In this document: in pieces, positions 45,240-57,186 of the stretch
Layout: each line of letters begins with the position of its first letter
Position numbering within the stretch: position 1 is the stretch's first letter
Assembly (NCBI GenBank): GCA_036172665.1
Contig: CM069870.1
Span: 62,062,212-62,126,211, forward strand
Length of the DNA stretch: 64,000 bases
Source of the DNA: Prosopocoilus inquinatus
Taxonomy: Eukaryota > Arthropoda > Insecta > Coleoptera > Lucanidae
Reading direction: 5' to 3'
The notes under the pieces: model-generated
Seen by the model: only the letters and a program-made list of their open reading frames with translations
What the model was told of the DNA's origin: nothing
Database searches by the model: none
Position numbers and translations under genes: made by a program

Positions 45240-47072
45240 TATATAAAAAAATCATGATTTTCAAAATTAAATAGTACATACTACGCTGTAAAAGTAAAAA
45301 AAGTAAAACTTTTTCAAAAAAGTTTCGATTTGTTTCTTCATTTTTTATCTGGCAGTTGGGGACAACTCAGAAACATGGTGCTCAGAAACTCGATTTTGGG
45401 CGCAAGTTCTCCGGGAGAAACAAACGAGCGATACGCAATTTAGTGTGAAAAATTGGGATTATCACTTAAAAAGACACAGTTAATTCAAGGTCAGGTTTCT
45501 CGGGACACCTATATTGCACAAAACATTTTAAAAAGTATCTCGGCGGGAGAAAATGAAACCTTACTGATTGGCTGATTAGCTTTACTTTTGGACCACACTG
45601 TATGAACCACTAAATTGTTGATTAACCAACGTTTTGCACATTTTTGTTTGCCAACATTAAAAGTCTTTCCTTGTATAAACAATAATTGATTGCATTAATT
45701 CTTAGTCAGTTTTCGTAGAAATGGGTTTCGTTAAAATTATGAATGCATTTCGTATCACTTAATACTAATTAGTAGAAATACCATAATGAATATAAAATGA
45801 ACAGAGTTTAACTTCGAACTGTGTAAATAAAAGACAAACTACCCTCATGAGAACAAGAATAACAAAAGAATGCAGTGCATGTAACATCCTACATGTTAGC
45901 ATGCAAGCGACTGTCGCATATCCACCGCATCCCCTCTTGATTACATTTACCGATACATGCCGATTTAAATTCTGTGCCTACTTGGAGTGGCTTTATCTGT
46001 AAACGTTTCATTTAAAAGTGTAAATAATATGGAATGGATTTAGTGCAATATGTGTTTTGTATAAAAAAAATTATGTTTGCATAGTATAGCTAGCTTTTCT
46101 TCTTTTCTTCTTCCTCTTCTTGAAAGGGTAACACAGTTGGATAAGTAAACTGCTCCCTACGTTAAACCAACATGAAACTACAAAACGTCAAAAACATCCT
46201 TCTTTAAGTAGGACGATTTTGACGTTTAATCTTTAAACCAAAATCCTAAGTAACGTGATATTTCTAGGATTATATTCATTACATTACAATCTGAAAAGTT
46301 ATTTTTAAAGTTGATACTCAATAAAGATGGCTAGACTTAACAAAACAATGAAACTAACTGCTCTTCAATTCCTCATCAACACAGAAGTAATGGTCTAAAC
46401 GTATAAAAAAATGAAAAGCTGCTGTTTGAAAAAATCTGTGGTGTGTCACGAGGAACTATGTAAGGACCATTACTGTTTACTATTTGTGTTTATGTAAGTA
46501 AATACGTTTGTTAGTTTATATAGTTGTAAACGACATTTTTTTTGACAAATAAATTAATTGATTTTGGAAAATAAACGAAATTACGTATAAATAATGAATG
46601 ATGAATGAAAGTCTCTATATAAGTTGGCTTATAGCTCATAGCTATGGCACTATGGATAAGACCAAAGAAGCATAAAGCGTAGAAATTAAAAAAAATATAT
46701 AAATTATAGTCACAAATATAAAATAGTTATAAAGATTGTGGATTGTTATAAATATTAATTATAATTAATATTAATGCACAATTAACAAAAATTCCTTTTC
46801 ATACTAAATAATCGATTGTTCTTGTATATAAATAAAAATGGCATTTTATTTATTCATTTTTCTTAAAATTAGGAAATTATCAACTGGTTGAGTTGAATTA
46901 ATAGACATGTTTAATAAATTCGTTCGCCTACAAAGCGGAAGCACGCAGCTCAAATTAATGGATAATACGAAAGCTATATAAACTAGGGTGAAATGAATGA
47001 AGCCGTTCATTTACTGTTATTATAATAAGCGCGTAAATGGAATTGCTCGGTCATTATTTTACGAAAACTTTA
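45240..47072. other. Unannotated sequence left of the errantivirus-like element
   Basis: A CCACACTG end followed by TA at 45593-45602 matches the CAGTGTGG terminus of the palindromic element at 20409, so an eroded relative may end here, but no convincing partner end was found. Nothing else recognised. Confidence 0.4.
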
Positions 47073-47076
47073 CGCT

Positions 47077-47306
47077 AATTATGTTTTTTTATAAACACGT
47101 TAATGTTTTTTAAAACATTTATTAAAGTTACAGATGGGCAGAGTAACGGTTACAAGTTCTGCAGATATGACTAAACTAAAGTTCTGACCCTAATATATAT
47201 GCTATAGTTTGTATATTTAGTAAAGATAACGATAAATGAGTGGACAATAACAATGCGTCACTTGTTTATATTACTAATCAGGGGTCATAGAGCGTTTAAC
47301 ATAACT
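47077..47306 (-). repeat. 3' LTR
   Basis: 230 bp, no difference from 52145-52374 seen. Contains AATAAA in element orientation (plus-strand TTTATT near 47119). The env frame ends 11 bp inside it. Confidence 0.93.
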
Positions 47307-48320
47307 CCTCCCTTTTTAAATTGGAAAATAATAGTGAAGTATTATTTTCATCCCTCGCTTCCTCTGATTTATCGCTTTTTCTTACTTTTGATTGTTTTTG
47401 GGTCTTTCTATATTTGAGTATGATGAACACGAAAACAAAGCATATTATTATTAAAACTAGGTTGCTCAAAAAGAAGGAAATCTTCAGGGGGTGCCATTCT
47501 CTGGTTCTAGAAGTTGGCTGCATACTGGATTGTCGTTGTAACTTCGAGATGTCATCCAGGTTCAAGTCCTCTAAGTGCAGGTGTTCTAGATTTGGGAGTT
47601 CTTGTATTTCCTCTGTTTTCATTTTAGGTAGAATGAAGGGTTCTCCTTGAATGATTTTTTCTTCATTGATGATTTTGAAGCTTCCGTCCATTACTTGACA
47701 ATGGAAAGGGATTTTGACGAGGCTTGGTTTTTCTATTATGTTGTATCCAGTAGTTTTACATTTTTTCTGTAATTTTATTGGCAATTTGGCAGGTACAATT
47801 ATTATGTAGTTCTTGTTGATTTGTTCATAAATGGTATTACTCGTAGATATGGGAGTCAATTGACATTTAGTAGTCTTGATATTCTGAATGATGGATGTCA
47901 CACAGTCTTCTTCTTTTATAAAGGGTCTATTATTACAGATGTAGGTATTTTCAATCGTTGGACATTCTTCATCTTCATATTGATGGCCTTGGTTATTGAG
48001 TATCAGGTAAGGACTTTTTGGTACAAGGGTAAAATTATTTTGAGGAACAGGAAATATATGGTAATATTCAAATTGTATAGGACTGAAGACAGGAATATGC
48101 ATAAGGAAGATTACTTTGTCATTATGAACAGTCACCTTTGAGTTAGCTAAATTGTAATAAGAATGAATGTTTTTGAATTTAAGAATTTTATTTTCTTCGT
48201 AAAGTTTAACTAATGTATCTATCATATTGTTCATGTCTTCAAATGATATGACAGAGTTATGTAAGGTATTTAATCTAGCAAAAACCACTGCGTTTTCCAA
48301 ATTGTCTAGAAATTTCGTCA
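47296..48320 (-). pseudogene. env: Env-like glycoprotein, N-terminally truncated
   Basis: An open frame of about 340 codons with no ATG at its start; it opens at the deletion junction in the +1 frame relative to the pol frame. It resembles the C-terminal part of errantivirus Env (baculovirus-F-like fusion protein): [18 protein letters not shown] text, several Cys in the ectodomain (DEECP, YICNN, EDCV, TTKCQL, KKCKT), one strong membrane segment near residues 275-298 (SFFLSNLVLIIICFVFVFII), then a basic and Ser-rich cytoplasmic tail. Signal peptide, cleavage site and fusion-peptide region are missing. The stop lies inside the 3' LTR, as in related elements. Not expected to make a working envelope. 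Confidence 0.8.
47307..47317 (-). promoter_or_regulatory. Polypurine tract
   Basis: AAAAAGGGAGG on the minus strand directly abuts the 3' LTR, the expected plus-strand DNA priming site. Confidence 0.85.
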
Positions 48321-51300
48321 GTGTCTTCTATAGTATTTATTTCAATACGCGACAAAGCATCTGCATTGGTGTTTTGGTTTCCTTTTTTATATGTGATTGT
48401 ATAATCATACTCTTCGAGTTTGAGTCTCCATCTTACAAGTCTAGAGTTAGGTTCTTTTAGGCTAAATAACCATTGTAAAGGTTTGTGATCTGTTACGATA
48501 ACAAACTTACGCCCGAAAAGGTAAGGTCTAAAATATTTGGTGGCCCAGACAATAGCTAGTAACTCTTTTTCTATTGTACTATAATTACATTCAGCCGGAT
48601 TCAACGTACGTGAAGCGTATGCAAGAGGTAAATCTTTGCCTATGGGGCCTTGGCTGAGCACTGCTCCTATAGCAACATTAGAAGCATCTGTGGTTAAGTT
48701 AAAAGGTTTATCAAAATCAGGGTATTGTAGAATTGGGTCATTACATAATAAATTCTTACATAATTCGAAAGTTTTGCAGAATTCTTCTGTGTGTTCTATT
48801 TTCTCTCCTTTTTTTAAACATTTTGTGAATGGTTTTGTAATTTTGGCGAAGTTCTTGATAAATCTGCGATAGTACCCGAGAAGTCCTAAGAAACTTTTAA
48901 TTTCTTTAGAATTTTTCGGTATTGGAAATTTCTGAATTGCAGAGATTTTCTTCGGGTTTGGTTTAATGCCGTCCGGTGTTACAACATGCCCGAGAAATTC
49001 TACTTCTTTCCTACAGAATTCTGATTTATCGAGTTGGATTTTTAATTTTGACTCACGTAATTTTTTAAAAATTAATTTTAAATTTGCAATATGTTCTTGA
49101 AGAGAGGTAGAAAAGATAATTATGTCATCCATATAGACAAAACAAATTTTACCTTGGAGGTCTTTCAATATGTTGTCCATCACCCTTTGGAACGTAGCAG
49201 GTGCATTCTTAAGCCCAAATGGCATTCTGACGAATTCGTAGTGCCCGTTCTCTACATTAAAGGCGGTCTTGGAAACAGATTGCGGCTCCATTTCAATTTG
49301 ATGGAATCCTGATGCCAAATCTAAAGTACTAAAGTACTGACATTTTCCTAACTTATCTAGTATGTCATTAATGTTCGGAATTGGGTAACGATCATCTATT
49401 GTTTTTTCGTTGACTTTTCGGTAGTCTACTACAATTCTCCATTTTTGTTTACCACTACTATCTAATTTTTTTGGAACGATCCAAATAGGAGAACTCCAGG
49501 GACTTTGTGATGGTCTAATTATACCATCATCGAGCATTTTGTTAATTTGTCTTTCTACTTCCGGCTTATGAATAAAAGGATATCTATATGATCTTGTATG
49601 AACTGGGATTGCGTCGGTAGTTTTTATGGAATGCTTAACTTCGTTTGTGAAAGTCAAATTCTTACTGTTATTATGGAAAATATCTGAAAATTCACGACAT
49701 AAGGAAATTGTAGCTTTTTTTTCTTCTGGATTTAAATGATCAGTTCTAATTAATTTATCAATATGCTCGGTGTCGTTGTCAGCGTGATTTTCTGTTAAAA
49801 ATTGTTCTGCATGAAAAATTTGATATTGTTCCTTTTCTTTATCTGGAAAAGGTATAATTTCAAATGGCTTTATGAGGTTTGCTGTAATTCTGGAATCGGT
49901 ATTATTGGAGATTTCAAGTAATGCAAAACCGTTTTTTACAGTAGTTAAAGTTTCTGGGATGTATAAGTCATTTATAGTTTGTTCAGGAATTATCACATCT
50001 CCATTATAATAGTTTACAGGAACTTTAGTTTTTAAAATTTCGTGGGTGTTAACACTAATTGTAAAAGAGTTTTCTTTAGGCAATCTGTAGTAGAAAGGAA
50101 TGATTGTATTACTGTTACTTAAATTCTTCTCTGCAAGATTAATTGATATTCCTAGGTTTCTGAGGTCTTCTAATCCTAATATGCCATCGTAGAAATCATG
50201 AAAATCAAAAAGAATAAAAGTAATTACTTTGTCAGTTGCTAATTCTTTAAATGCTGGAATGTGAGCTTTAAATTTAATTTTCTTTTCTCCTATGGGTGTT
50301 TTAATTATTGATGTTTCTTGAGAGATTTTATTTGGGAAGTATTTTTCTGCAATAGAAGGTCTGATAATAGATTTATAACATCCGGTATCAATAAGTAATT
50401 TAATAGGTGGATTCTGAATTTTAATATACGGTAGTGAATTATCACAAGTCGTGTTGTTGATTTCGTAAATTACGTCGCGTCTTCTGTTGAGTGAGTCATC
50501 CGAAAAATTTTGAAAGTTGTTTATTTGGGATTCGTCATTAATCTCTTCGTCAGTCTCATTATTTACATTGTTAAGTTCATAGTTTTGCTCATTGCAAATA
50601 TTGTTATCGTAATGATCAGGGATGTTTAAAGAAGGATCAGGGTACGTTTCTGTATGCTCGTCATTACAGTAATTATTTTCCATGAGATTTAATTCCTCTG
50701 AAATAAAATTTCTTGATGTTGGTATAGTGTTTTTAAAATAATTATTATAATTATTATGTTGTCTAATTGTTGGGATTCTGGATGTGGTTGACATTGGTTC
50801 CGGTTTGTTTGTTGGGATTTGTCCTGTTGGTTTAAAGACATTTTTCGGAGTACCAAAAACTTGAGAGTTAGTAAATTGTTTTTGTTGAACTACTCTTGGT
50901 CTCACGTCAATAGGTTGACTAGGGAATTGGTTAGAAGTCCAGGGTCTTGGATTTTGGTTATAGAAATTTCGTGGCCATTGTGTAAGAGGTGTTTGATGAA
51001 TTTGCATGTTAGATCTTTGAGGATATTGATTAAATGATGTAGGTACGTGTGAATATTGTGGAAATGAGTTGAACGTCTTAGGTAACATTTGAGGTTGCGT
51101 TTTGATTTGGTTAGAAGAGCTTTTATTATTATGTAATATATTAGGAAGATTTTGAGTATACATAAAGTTCTCTTCTTCTATTACATAGGCCATTGCATTT
51201 TCTAGTGATATAGGGTTTCTTAGTCTTACAATGCTTTGGAAGTTACCCGATAAACCACGAAGGAAGGTTTTTAATGCTAGATTGTCATATTGTTTAGAAT

Positions 51301-51733
51301 ATACTAATTTTGTGGCTTGTGGTATTTCCGTTGTACTAATTGAGTTTAATTTTGCAGACAATCTACTACGTAATATTTGTATTCGTTTGCCGAATTCTAA
51401 TGGTGGTTCATTTTTTGAAGGTGTTAATGTGATTAAGTCTTGTTCGAGACAATCTAAATTTCTCTGATCACCGAAACTAGTTCTTAAAGCATTTTTTATT
51501 AAAGGCCAAGTATTTAATTCGTTCCTAGTGCCAATTAAGATTTGTGCGTGATCTTTTAATTTACCAATTACTACTCTAATTAAATATGAAGTTATTTGAG
51601 GGTCGTTGTTACTAATTTCATTGAACAAATAGTCGCAGGACGCTATGAAAATTTCTAATGAATTTTGGTCACCATTGTATGATGGAATTGTGTCTACATA
51701 TAATTTTAATAATTGATAATTTACTTCTGGCAT
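48275..51733 (-). CDS. gag-pol: Gag-protease-reverse transcriptase-RNase H polyprotein, integrase missing
   Basis: One uninterrupted 1152-residue frame. Residues 1-200 are Gag-like with no zinc knuckle, followed by a Gln/Asn/Pro-rich segment to about 345 and an acidic linker. The aspartic protease has [10 protein letters not shown] at about 447-454. Reverse transcriptase spans about 700-930: [43 protein letters not shown] and the YMDD active site at 867-870. RNase H spans about 1010-1128, with [33 protein letters not shown] and NADALSRI. The frame leaves the conserved region about 15 residues later, at the deletion junction, and ends with a short out-of-frame tail. Gag and Pol are in one frame, unlike many errantiviruses. 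A short upstream frame overlaps the start. Confidence 0.93.
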   Translation of the reverse strand: MPEVNYQLLKLYVDTIPSYNGDQNSLEIFIASCDYLFNEISNNDPQITSYLIRVVIGKLKDHAQILIGTRNELNTWPLIKNALRTSFGDQRNLDCLEQDLITLTPSKNEPPLEFGKRIQILRSRLSAKLNSISTTEIPQATKLVYSKQYDNLALKTFLRGLSGNFQSIVRLRNPISLENAMAYVIEEENFMYTQNLPNILHNNKSSSNQIKTQPQMLPKTFNSFPQYSHVPTSFNQYPQRSNMQIHQTPLTQWPRNFYNQNPRPWTSNQFPSQPIDVRPRVVQQKQFTNSQVFGTPKNVFKPTGQIPTNKPEPMSTTSRIPTIRQHNNYNNYFKNTIPTSRNFISEELNLMENNYCNDEHTETYPDPSLNIPDHYDNNICNEQNYELNNVNNETDEEINDESQINNFQNFSDDSLNRRRDVIYEINNTTCDNSLPYIKIQNPPIKLLIDTGCYKSIIRPSIAEKYFPNKISQETSIIKTPIGEKKIKFKAHIPAFKELATDKVITFILFDFHDFYDGILGLEDLRNLGISINLAEKNLSNSNTIIPFYYRLPKENSFTISVNTHEILKTKVPVNYYNGDVIIPEQTINDLYIPETLTTVKNGFALLEISNNTDSRITANLIKPFEIIPFPDKEKEQYQIFHAEQFLTENHADNDTEHIDKLIRTDHLNPEEKKATISLCREFSDIFHNNSKNLTFTNEVKHSIKTTDAIPVHTRSYRYPFIHKPEVERQINKMLDDGIIRPSQSPWSSPIWIVPKKLDSSGKQKWRIVVDYRKVNEKTIDDRYPIPNINDILDKLGKCQYFSTLDLASGFHQIEMEPQSVSKTAFNVENGHYEFVRMPFGLKNAPATFQRVMDNILKDLQGKICFVYMDDIIIFSTSLQEHIANLKLIFKKLRESKLKIQLDKSEFCRKEVEFLGHVVTPDGIKPNPKKISAIQKFPIPKNSKEIKSFLGLLGYYRRFIKNFAKITKPFTKCLKKGEKIEHTEEFCKTFELCKNLLCNDPILQYPDFDKPFNLTTDASNVAIGAVLSQGPIGKDLPLAYASRTLNPAECNYSTIEKELLAIVWATKYFRPYLFGRKFVIVTDHKPLQWLFSLKEPNSRLVRWRLKLEEYDYTITYKKGNQNTNADALSRIEINTIEDTDEISRQFGKRSGFC

Positions 51734-51834
51734 TTTTTTGCTTGGATTACAGTTGGTTTAGATAGATTAATACTATTATTAAATGTTTCGATTAAAGAAT
51801 CTAAATCTAAGTTATTTACTGAATTGCTGTTCAT
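51721..51834 (-). CDS. Short upstream ORF overlapping the gag-pol start
   Basis: A 37-codon frame, [18 protein letters not shown] onward, ends 10 nt after the gag-pol ATG in another frame. Both overlap at GCAAAAAAATG. Read in the upstream frame, the A run forms A-AAA-AAA, a classic -1 slippery heptamer; a -1 slip would continue directly into the gag-pol frame at its ATG. It may be a true N-terminal extension made by frameshifting, a leader peptide, or the result of a one-base change in the A run. No conservation evidence is available here. Confidence 0.4.
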   Translation of the reverse strand: MNSNSVNNLDLDSLIETFNNSINLSKPTVIQAKKCQK

Positions 51835-52127
51835 ATAAGACAAGAAATCAGGTAAATAATGGAAAAAATTAGACGGGATACTCAAAATTTGGTCTCACCA
51901 AATCCGGGAATTGCCAGTCGTCTATTTTGTGAAAGGTTGATATCTGCGTTGCCCAGAGCTGTGGATCTCCTCTATGGATTGGAAGACGAATGGTATCTTC
52001 AGAGCCTTACACGATGTATTTCTCTTGAAGTTTCTTCGTCCAGGGTTCTTTTGGGTAGTACTGAAGGAACTGGAGTCCCAAATCGCGATTTTAATTTGCA
52101 CGATGCACCTTTTTTCGCGACCGCACT

Positions 52128-52145
52128 ATCCTACTGACTGCGCCA
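52128..52145 (-). promoter_or_regulatory. Primer-binding site, tRNA-Ser
   Basis: TGGCGCAGTCAGTAGGAT on the minus strand starts at the last base of the 5' LTR and matches the 3' end of insect tRNA-Ser with one mismatch, as in 17.6/297/ZAM-like elements. Confidence 0.8.
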
Positions 52146-52374
52146 ATTATGTTTTTTTATAAACACGTTAATGTTTTTTAAAACATTTATTAAAGTTACA
52201 GATGGGCAGAGTAACGGTTACAAGTTCTGCAGATATGACTAAACTAAAGTTCTGACCCTAATATATATGCTATAGTTTGTATATTTAGTAAAGATAACGA
52301 TAAATGAGTGGACAATAACAATGCGTCACTTGTTTATATTACTAATCAGGGGTCATAGAGCGTTTAACATAACT
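52145..52374 (-). repeat. 5' LTR
   Basis: 230 bp, same sequence as 47077-47306 by eye; carries the promoter for the minus-strand transcript. Confidence 0.93.
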
Positions 52375-52378
52375 CGCT

Positions 52379-52800
52379 GCGCTAAGCATTTTGGTAGATA
52401 TATGTAACTATATTATCCGACATATTCTCATAAAATAAATTTGCACAAGCTTAAATTAGTTTGAAGATAATTAGAGAACCACAGCAAAAAATAACACTAA
52501 GGTCCCTAGCATAAATGAATTAATTTTAAATTACACTCAGCAATAAAAAGCTTCAATATGATGTATCAATCAACAATAAAAAAGCTCTTAGATTTTTCAG
52601 TACCTTACACTTTGTTATGCCGAGACGAATTGGTCTTGCAAAACAAAAAAAAATGCAGAAAATAATTAAGAAGCAATATACAAATCCTAAAACACTATAA
52701 CTTGAAAATGAAAATAAAATAAGGTAAAAACATTGCATACAATGGAGGTACGAAAATTAGATGAATGAATAATAGGTATAAAATAATGTACATGTGCAGA
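52379..52800. other. Unannotated sequence
   Basis: Host or old repeat sequence to the right of the errantivirus-like element; nothing recognised. Confidence 0.4.
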
Positions 52801-52960
52801 GTGACTGTGAGAGTTGTGCAAAGCTCGAAATCTGTAATGTATGGCTATAAATGGTAACGATTGAAGTCATGTCCTTAACAAAAAGTTAATAGTTTTCGAG
52901 AAAATCTTGTCTGAGAACTGCTAACCAGTTGAAAACTATTAACTATTTGTTAATGACTGT
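52800..52960 (-). repeat. Dispersed repeat copy B with inverted end
   Basis: Minus-strand homologue of 3655-3785, sharing GAAAACTATTAACTTTTTGT, TAAGGACAT and ATTACAGATTT. A second, inverted GAAAACTATTAACTATTTGT at 52930-52949 makes a hairpin with it. Confidence 0.6.
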
Positions 52961-53084
52961 AATGAAGTTGTAATTACGCGTGACTTTTCACTAATCGCTT
53001 GGACCGGTTCGTCCAAGCATGCATCAAACGCGCGACCTTTACGCATTGCCCTGCCACAAGGGATAGATGAGAGGCGGAAACCGT

Positions 53085-53093
53085 TATAAAAGG
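53085..53093 (+). promoter_or_regulatory. TATA-box-like sequence of a possible LTR fragment
   Basis: TATAAAAGG in a GC-richer setting, followed by a tandem repeat. It resembles a retroelement core promoter, but LTR borders could not be set. Confidence 0.35.
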
Positions 53094-53221
53094 CAAGACG
53101 CGGCCCTAGAATGATTACTCTGCTGGTTCCCCGCAGAGGCGCAGAGTCATAACCTAACTCTAGCTGGCGTGGTTAACCCGCCGTTCCTATCTAGCCCGGA
53201 TATTAAACGTTCGTTCCTGGC

Positions 53222-53410
53222 AAGTATTCTGCTGGTCAACTGCAGGATATTAACTGTTCCACCCTGAGAAGCATTCTTCTGGTCATCCGCAGCATCTGAA
53301 CTACTCCCGTCTAATATAAGTATTCTGCTGGTCATTCGCAGGTTATGAACCGTTCCCTTTAGTACATTTTGCTGGTCATCGTCAGGATACGATCCGTTCC
53401 CCCTCTGGTG
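53222..53410 (+). repeat. 46-49 bp tandem repeat, about four units
   Basis: Units of the form AAGTATTCTGCTGGTCATC, GCAGGATAT, GAACTGTTCCC start at 53222, 53269, 53318 and about 53363 with scattered changes. An additional TACTCTGCTGGTTCCCCGCAG at 53117 is a diverged relative. Confidence 0.8.
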
Positions 53411-54425
53411 TAGTCTTCCCCGCCAACCCCGTTTCTTGTTTAAAGTGGTCAAAGTTGTTCGTCTACACCACCGCGCAGCGTCCGCGATAACCCAGGTCAC
53501 CGTAAGAAACATTCCGGGAGGCGACGTTGTTTATTATGTTATGGCATATTATAATTTGTAAATGTTCAATACATTTGTTTCTTATATTAGAACCTGGAAA
53601 ATATATGAAACTAAAGATAGAAGTTACAATAAGAAAATAATAACCGAAAGCAAAAGCAAAGCTAGCAATAACTTCAGTTTTTAAAGATGTTTTTGTAAAA
53701 CCAAAGCTGAAAAGTCCAAACCTCACAGATTTAGTTCTTCATCGTAGAAGCTCTGTACACTTTGGATCTCAACATCTTATTTAATAAATCGCTATGTATA
53801 GATAAGCTATTGGAATTCAAGGTAAAATCTTCATTTAATTTTATACGGCCGGCGCAGAGGACAACGTTTCAAATATGTTTTTCCATGGGCAAATAAATAA
53901 TCAAGAAATATTATAATATATACGGCAATCAAATTCTGTTTCTTTAGAAAAGTGCCTTTCAAATAAACATTCATCAAAATTTGTTAAATCACTATTTGGG
54001 CGTTTGTGGACAGATTGTTCAGGTAACTGCTTTCTTTTATTATGAAATCTCTAGGCTATCTGTGAATGTGAGAATACAGCTTTTAAGATTACATGATATA
54101 AAAAAATATTTTCCGTTTCATTTCTTCTGCAAGTTAACCCAATATAACGTTTGTTACCTCCCTGTACAAACAAATATTCATTACTAACATGGAGACAGAG
54201 CTTTTATTTTGTTTATTTATCATTGGTCTGTTTTAATTTTTTGTTGCACGAGATTTCGTTTACTTTTTAACAAATATTTTCGAATTCTCATAAGGTTGAC
54301 TATTTTTTGATCTTCGATGAGTTTTGCTGCAAAATTCTGCAACTGCTTTTGACACTTGCCTCCCGCCCCCTGCCCTTTAAAAATCCGTTTACAAAAGATC
54401 GTGACCGTGCTAAACACTGTGGAAA
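53411..54425. other. Unannotated sequence
   Basis: No gene or repeat border recognised. Confidence 0.4.
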
Positions 54426-54635
54426 TCAGTAACGTCAATGATCCTGAGAAAGTACGCTTAGGAAGCAAGGTGTGTTAATATCCACCTAGGGCTTTTCTTT
54501 ATGCATGCGAAGTACGAAGATTGACATTCGTGGATATCTTGGCAGTGAATTCCTCCCCAACAGAGTACTACATCATCTAGATTTGCTGCTGGAGAGGGTA
54601 AGGGGCAGAACAGCCCCGGTGAGTAAAAATAATTG
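54426..54635 (+). repeat. GC-rich dispersed repeat, short copy
   Basis: Aligns to about 8700-8940; see that entry. This copy has GGGCAGAACAGCCCCG followed by GTGAGT. Confidence 0.6.
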
Positions 54636-55188
54636 TTACTGTTAAAAATCGGACGTAAACACTACATGGTATTTACATGTTAACCATACGCCGACTGTAT
54701 TAACGGGATTCTTACCAACCTTCTAAGAATTGAAAAGAGACAAGCAGATATGAGAAAGGACTAGCGATACTGGGTGAGTTGTTTGGCGTAAAATATCTCT
54801 GATTTACGTACAAACACGTTATTATTAATTTTATTGTTAAATATTTAAAAATAAAAAGACGCTCCTACAGATCTATGATTGATTATTCATTTCTCTTTCT
54901 GAAGAAGAACTTTCTTGTTACTTATGAAGCTTTAATTGCAGTTGGTTTATTTCCTATGAGTAGTTTTCGAATAGTTTGTTAAATTAAACGGTTTCTGTTT
55001 TTCTTGAAACATTATTAGAAAACTATTCAAGTACTTTGTTATGTATTTTCAAAAGCAAAAATAAAATTTCCACAAAAAATATATTGTGATCGATTATTAT
55101 TGCAAGAGTATCTAAGTTTTGGGGATTTTCTTTCAAGTTTTGTACAGTTGTGACTAATTTAGGACATATTCCGAATCTAAGTTTTTTT

Positions 55189-55258
55189 CAATTTGTCTAT
55201 CCTACTGCAATGTCAGGTCAAAAAGCGATAGTAAGATGTCGCTATTTTATCTGTTCTA
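55189..55258 (+). repeat. Retrozyme-family fragment, 70 bp
   Basis: CAATTTGTCTATCCTACTGC, then AATGTCAGGTCAAAAAGCGA and TAGTAAGATGTCGCTATTTT match the sense (minus) strand of the 312 bp satellite unit almost exactly. Similarity ends abruptly on both sides and the hammerhead is absent. Confidence 0.8.
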
Positions 55259-56740
55259 AGTTTTTATTTAATACAGAAAACTTGTCTTTGAGTAAGAGCC
55301 ACAAAAAGGTATTTTCTTTGGTACGAAATCGAAAGCAGAATTTGAGAATGTTTAAGATAAAACATCAAACAACTTCCCTAGCAGTAATAGACTCGTTAAA
55401 GAACACGTTTTCATTCAAAATGTTATGAAAATTAAAAACATAGAAACGAGTTTAGGAAAAGAAAACGAAAACAATCATTTCACAGTCACAACACAGCTGT
55501 TGTAACAGAAACTGCAATGCCAAAATAAATCATAGGCTCACAACACCTACAGATAAATAATCAAAGTATTTGTAGAAACGGACGTTTCAAAACATCACAT
55601 TTTTTTATTAATTTAAATATACAACTGTGCGTCACGAAATACGCAACAATCATTAATAATAATCTGAAAGAATTAAAAAAACAATGCAAAGAATTTTTTT
55701 ATCGTTTAAAATCTTCGCGTACGCAAATAATATTGAAAAAAAAAGAAATTTTCAATTTATTTAGCAGGTATTAATCGAGCTTTTTTGTGCCGATGCGTAC
55801 GGAGAATCTCATAAAGCGCCATCACACGGTGGCGGTGGCGACGATTACGAACGCCGCCCCGACGCGTCGCGTCCGTTAGGGACCGTCGCGTTTACGAATT
55901 CCGAATGTTATTACGCGTTATTCCAGAATTATTAAAAACATAAAATTATGAGCGCAGAGGAACAATCATAATAAAGCGGGGGCGAAATAACATCGTAAAG
56001 CTTGGATTTTATTTAATAATAACTTTTCAGTGCGCGCATCCATATGAGCGTATGGGGACGCTCTTTTACGACGGGACAATTTCTGCCTGGGCGAAAGTAA
56101 TCACCATTTTGTAAAAATAATGCTTACACCGATTTGTAATGACGATTTGCTTCAAACGAAATGTATTTCAGTGAGATCTTTCCACTTCAAAGCATGCAGG
56201 CACCGTTTTAATCAAATTATATCTGCGCGTCTTCAAGTTTCAATCGAGCTTGTCTTCGTGAAAGAAAAAAAAATCATAATGTATATTTCATGTCAAAAGC
56301 CCAAACCACCCGAACACGTCTTCAATTCCCCCAGTATACCTACTTGAGAAGGTTTTACTGCAAACATCTGGAGGCGTAGAATTTTTTAACAAATCGATAT
56401 TATAATAAAACATTCTCTTTGGTTTTGTACATTCTGCTATGTTATTTTAGTTGAGAGTTTAATTTTGATTACATTGAATAAGTTTTACTTATGATTTTGA
56501 ATGTATTGTAAAATAATTCGTTTTGAGATTTTGTTCAACGTCAGATAAATTTCGTATATCAAAGGGAAGTCGTAAATCTAAGACATTTTGACTCAAATAA
56601 TACTAACACTAAAACACAGACTATCTTACATCAGTACAATATGATATGGGGATCAATAAAACAACTAAATCACAATATCAGTTAGCCTTGAAGCCACTAC
56701 GATGTGTAGAACCCTACAGGATTTGCTGTATGCAGAATGT
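55259..56740. other. Unannotated sequence
   Basis: No gene recognised; a locally GC-rich segment lies at 55815-55900. Confidence 0.4.
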
Positions 56741-56783
56741 ATCTAGATTTCACCTCCTAACTACAAAAAGTTTGTTTAAAAAC

Positions 56784-56824
56784 TAAATACGTATTTCGGC
56801 AGCTATGCTGCCATCTTCAGTAGA
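56784..56824 (-). ncRNA. Hammerhead-like motif, left Penelope arm
   Basis: Minus strand: CTA, CTGAAGA, an unpaired T, helix II GGCAGC/GCTGCC with loop ATA, GAAA, palindromic helix III ATACGTAT, T as cleavage nucleotide, then TAG. The extra T after CTGAAGA and a 3 bp helix I deviate from the ideal. Confidence 0.6.
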
Positions 56825-57186
56825 TGCCTTCATCTCGATTACAAGAGAACTGACTGTCATGCCTATCGCTACCTTATATACTAATTCATTCCGCTCCAAG
56901 AAGCGTGCTGTCTAACGAGCATCTCACCGGATTGCGTCAACCAAGTCAAGCAACGCGGAACCTGCCAAAGGGCCATGATCGGTGTTCATTAAATCTCTCT
57001 TATTTTAGTATATGAAAATGGTTTCAAACCCGTCTAATTCCCTGTTGCTTGACGTTGCTTTTACTAACCTAAGATTGTTTAAATCTATTTTATAACTAGT
57101 GTCAAAAATATGTTGTTAATGACTCACAACATGTCTTATCGCATAAGTATTCTGCAATTTCTTTTCTACTTAATAGATTAGTCAAG

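Larger units (their letters stand above)
47077..52374 (-). mobile_element. Errantivirus-like Ty3/gypsy element, recent, integrase deleted
   Basis: A 5298 bp minus-strand element with 230 bp LTRs that look identical by eye, starting AGTTATG and ending CATAATT in element orientation. The flanking duplication is CGCT (47073-47076, 52375-52378). A tRNA-Ser primer site, a polypurine tract, a gag-protease-reverse transcriptase-RNase H frame and an env-like C-terminus are present. The entire integrase and the N-terminal part of env are absent. Identical LTRs imply very recent integration of an already deleted copy, so integrase must have come from elsewhere. It resembles insect endogenous retroviruses of the gypsy/17.6/ZAM type. 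Confidence 0.93.

Noticed and set aside
45281..45602. A complete transposon ending in CCACACTG-TA
   Set aside because: The only candidate left end (TACGCTGTAAAAGTAAA) matches too poorly to claim an element.
53000..53620. A complete solo LTR around the TATAAAAGG box and tandem repeats
   Set aside because: TG/CA ends with a matching target duplication could not be found.
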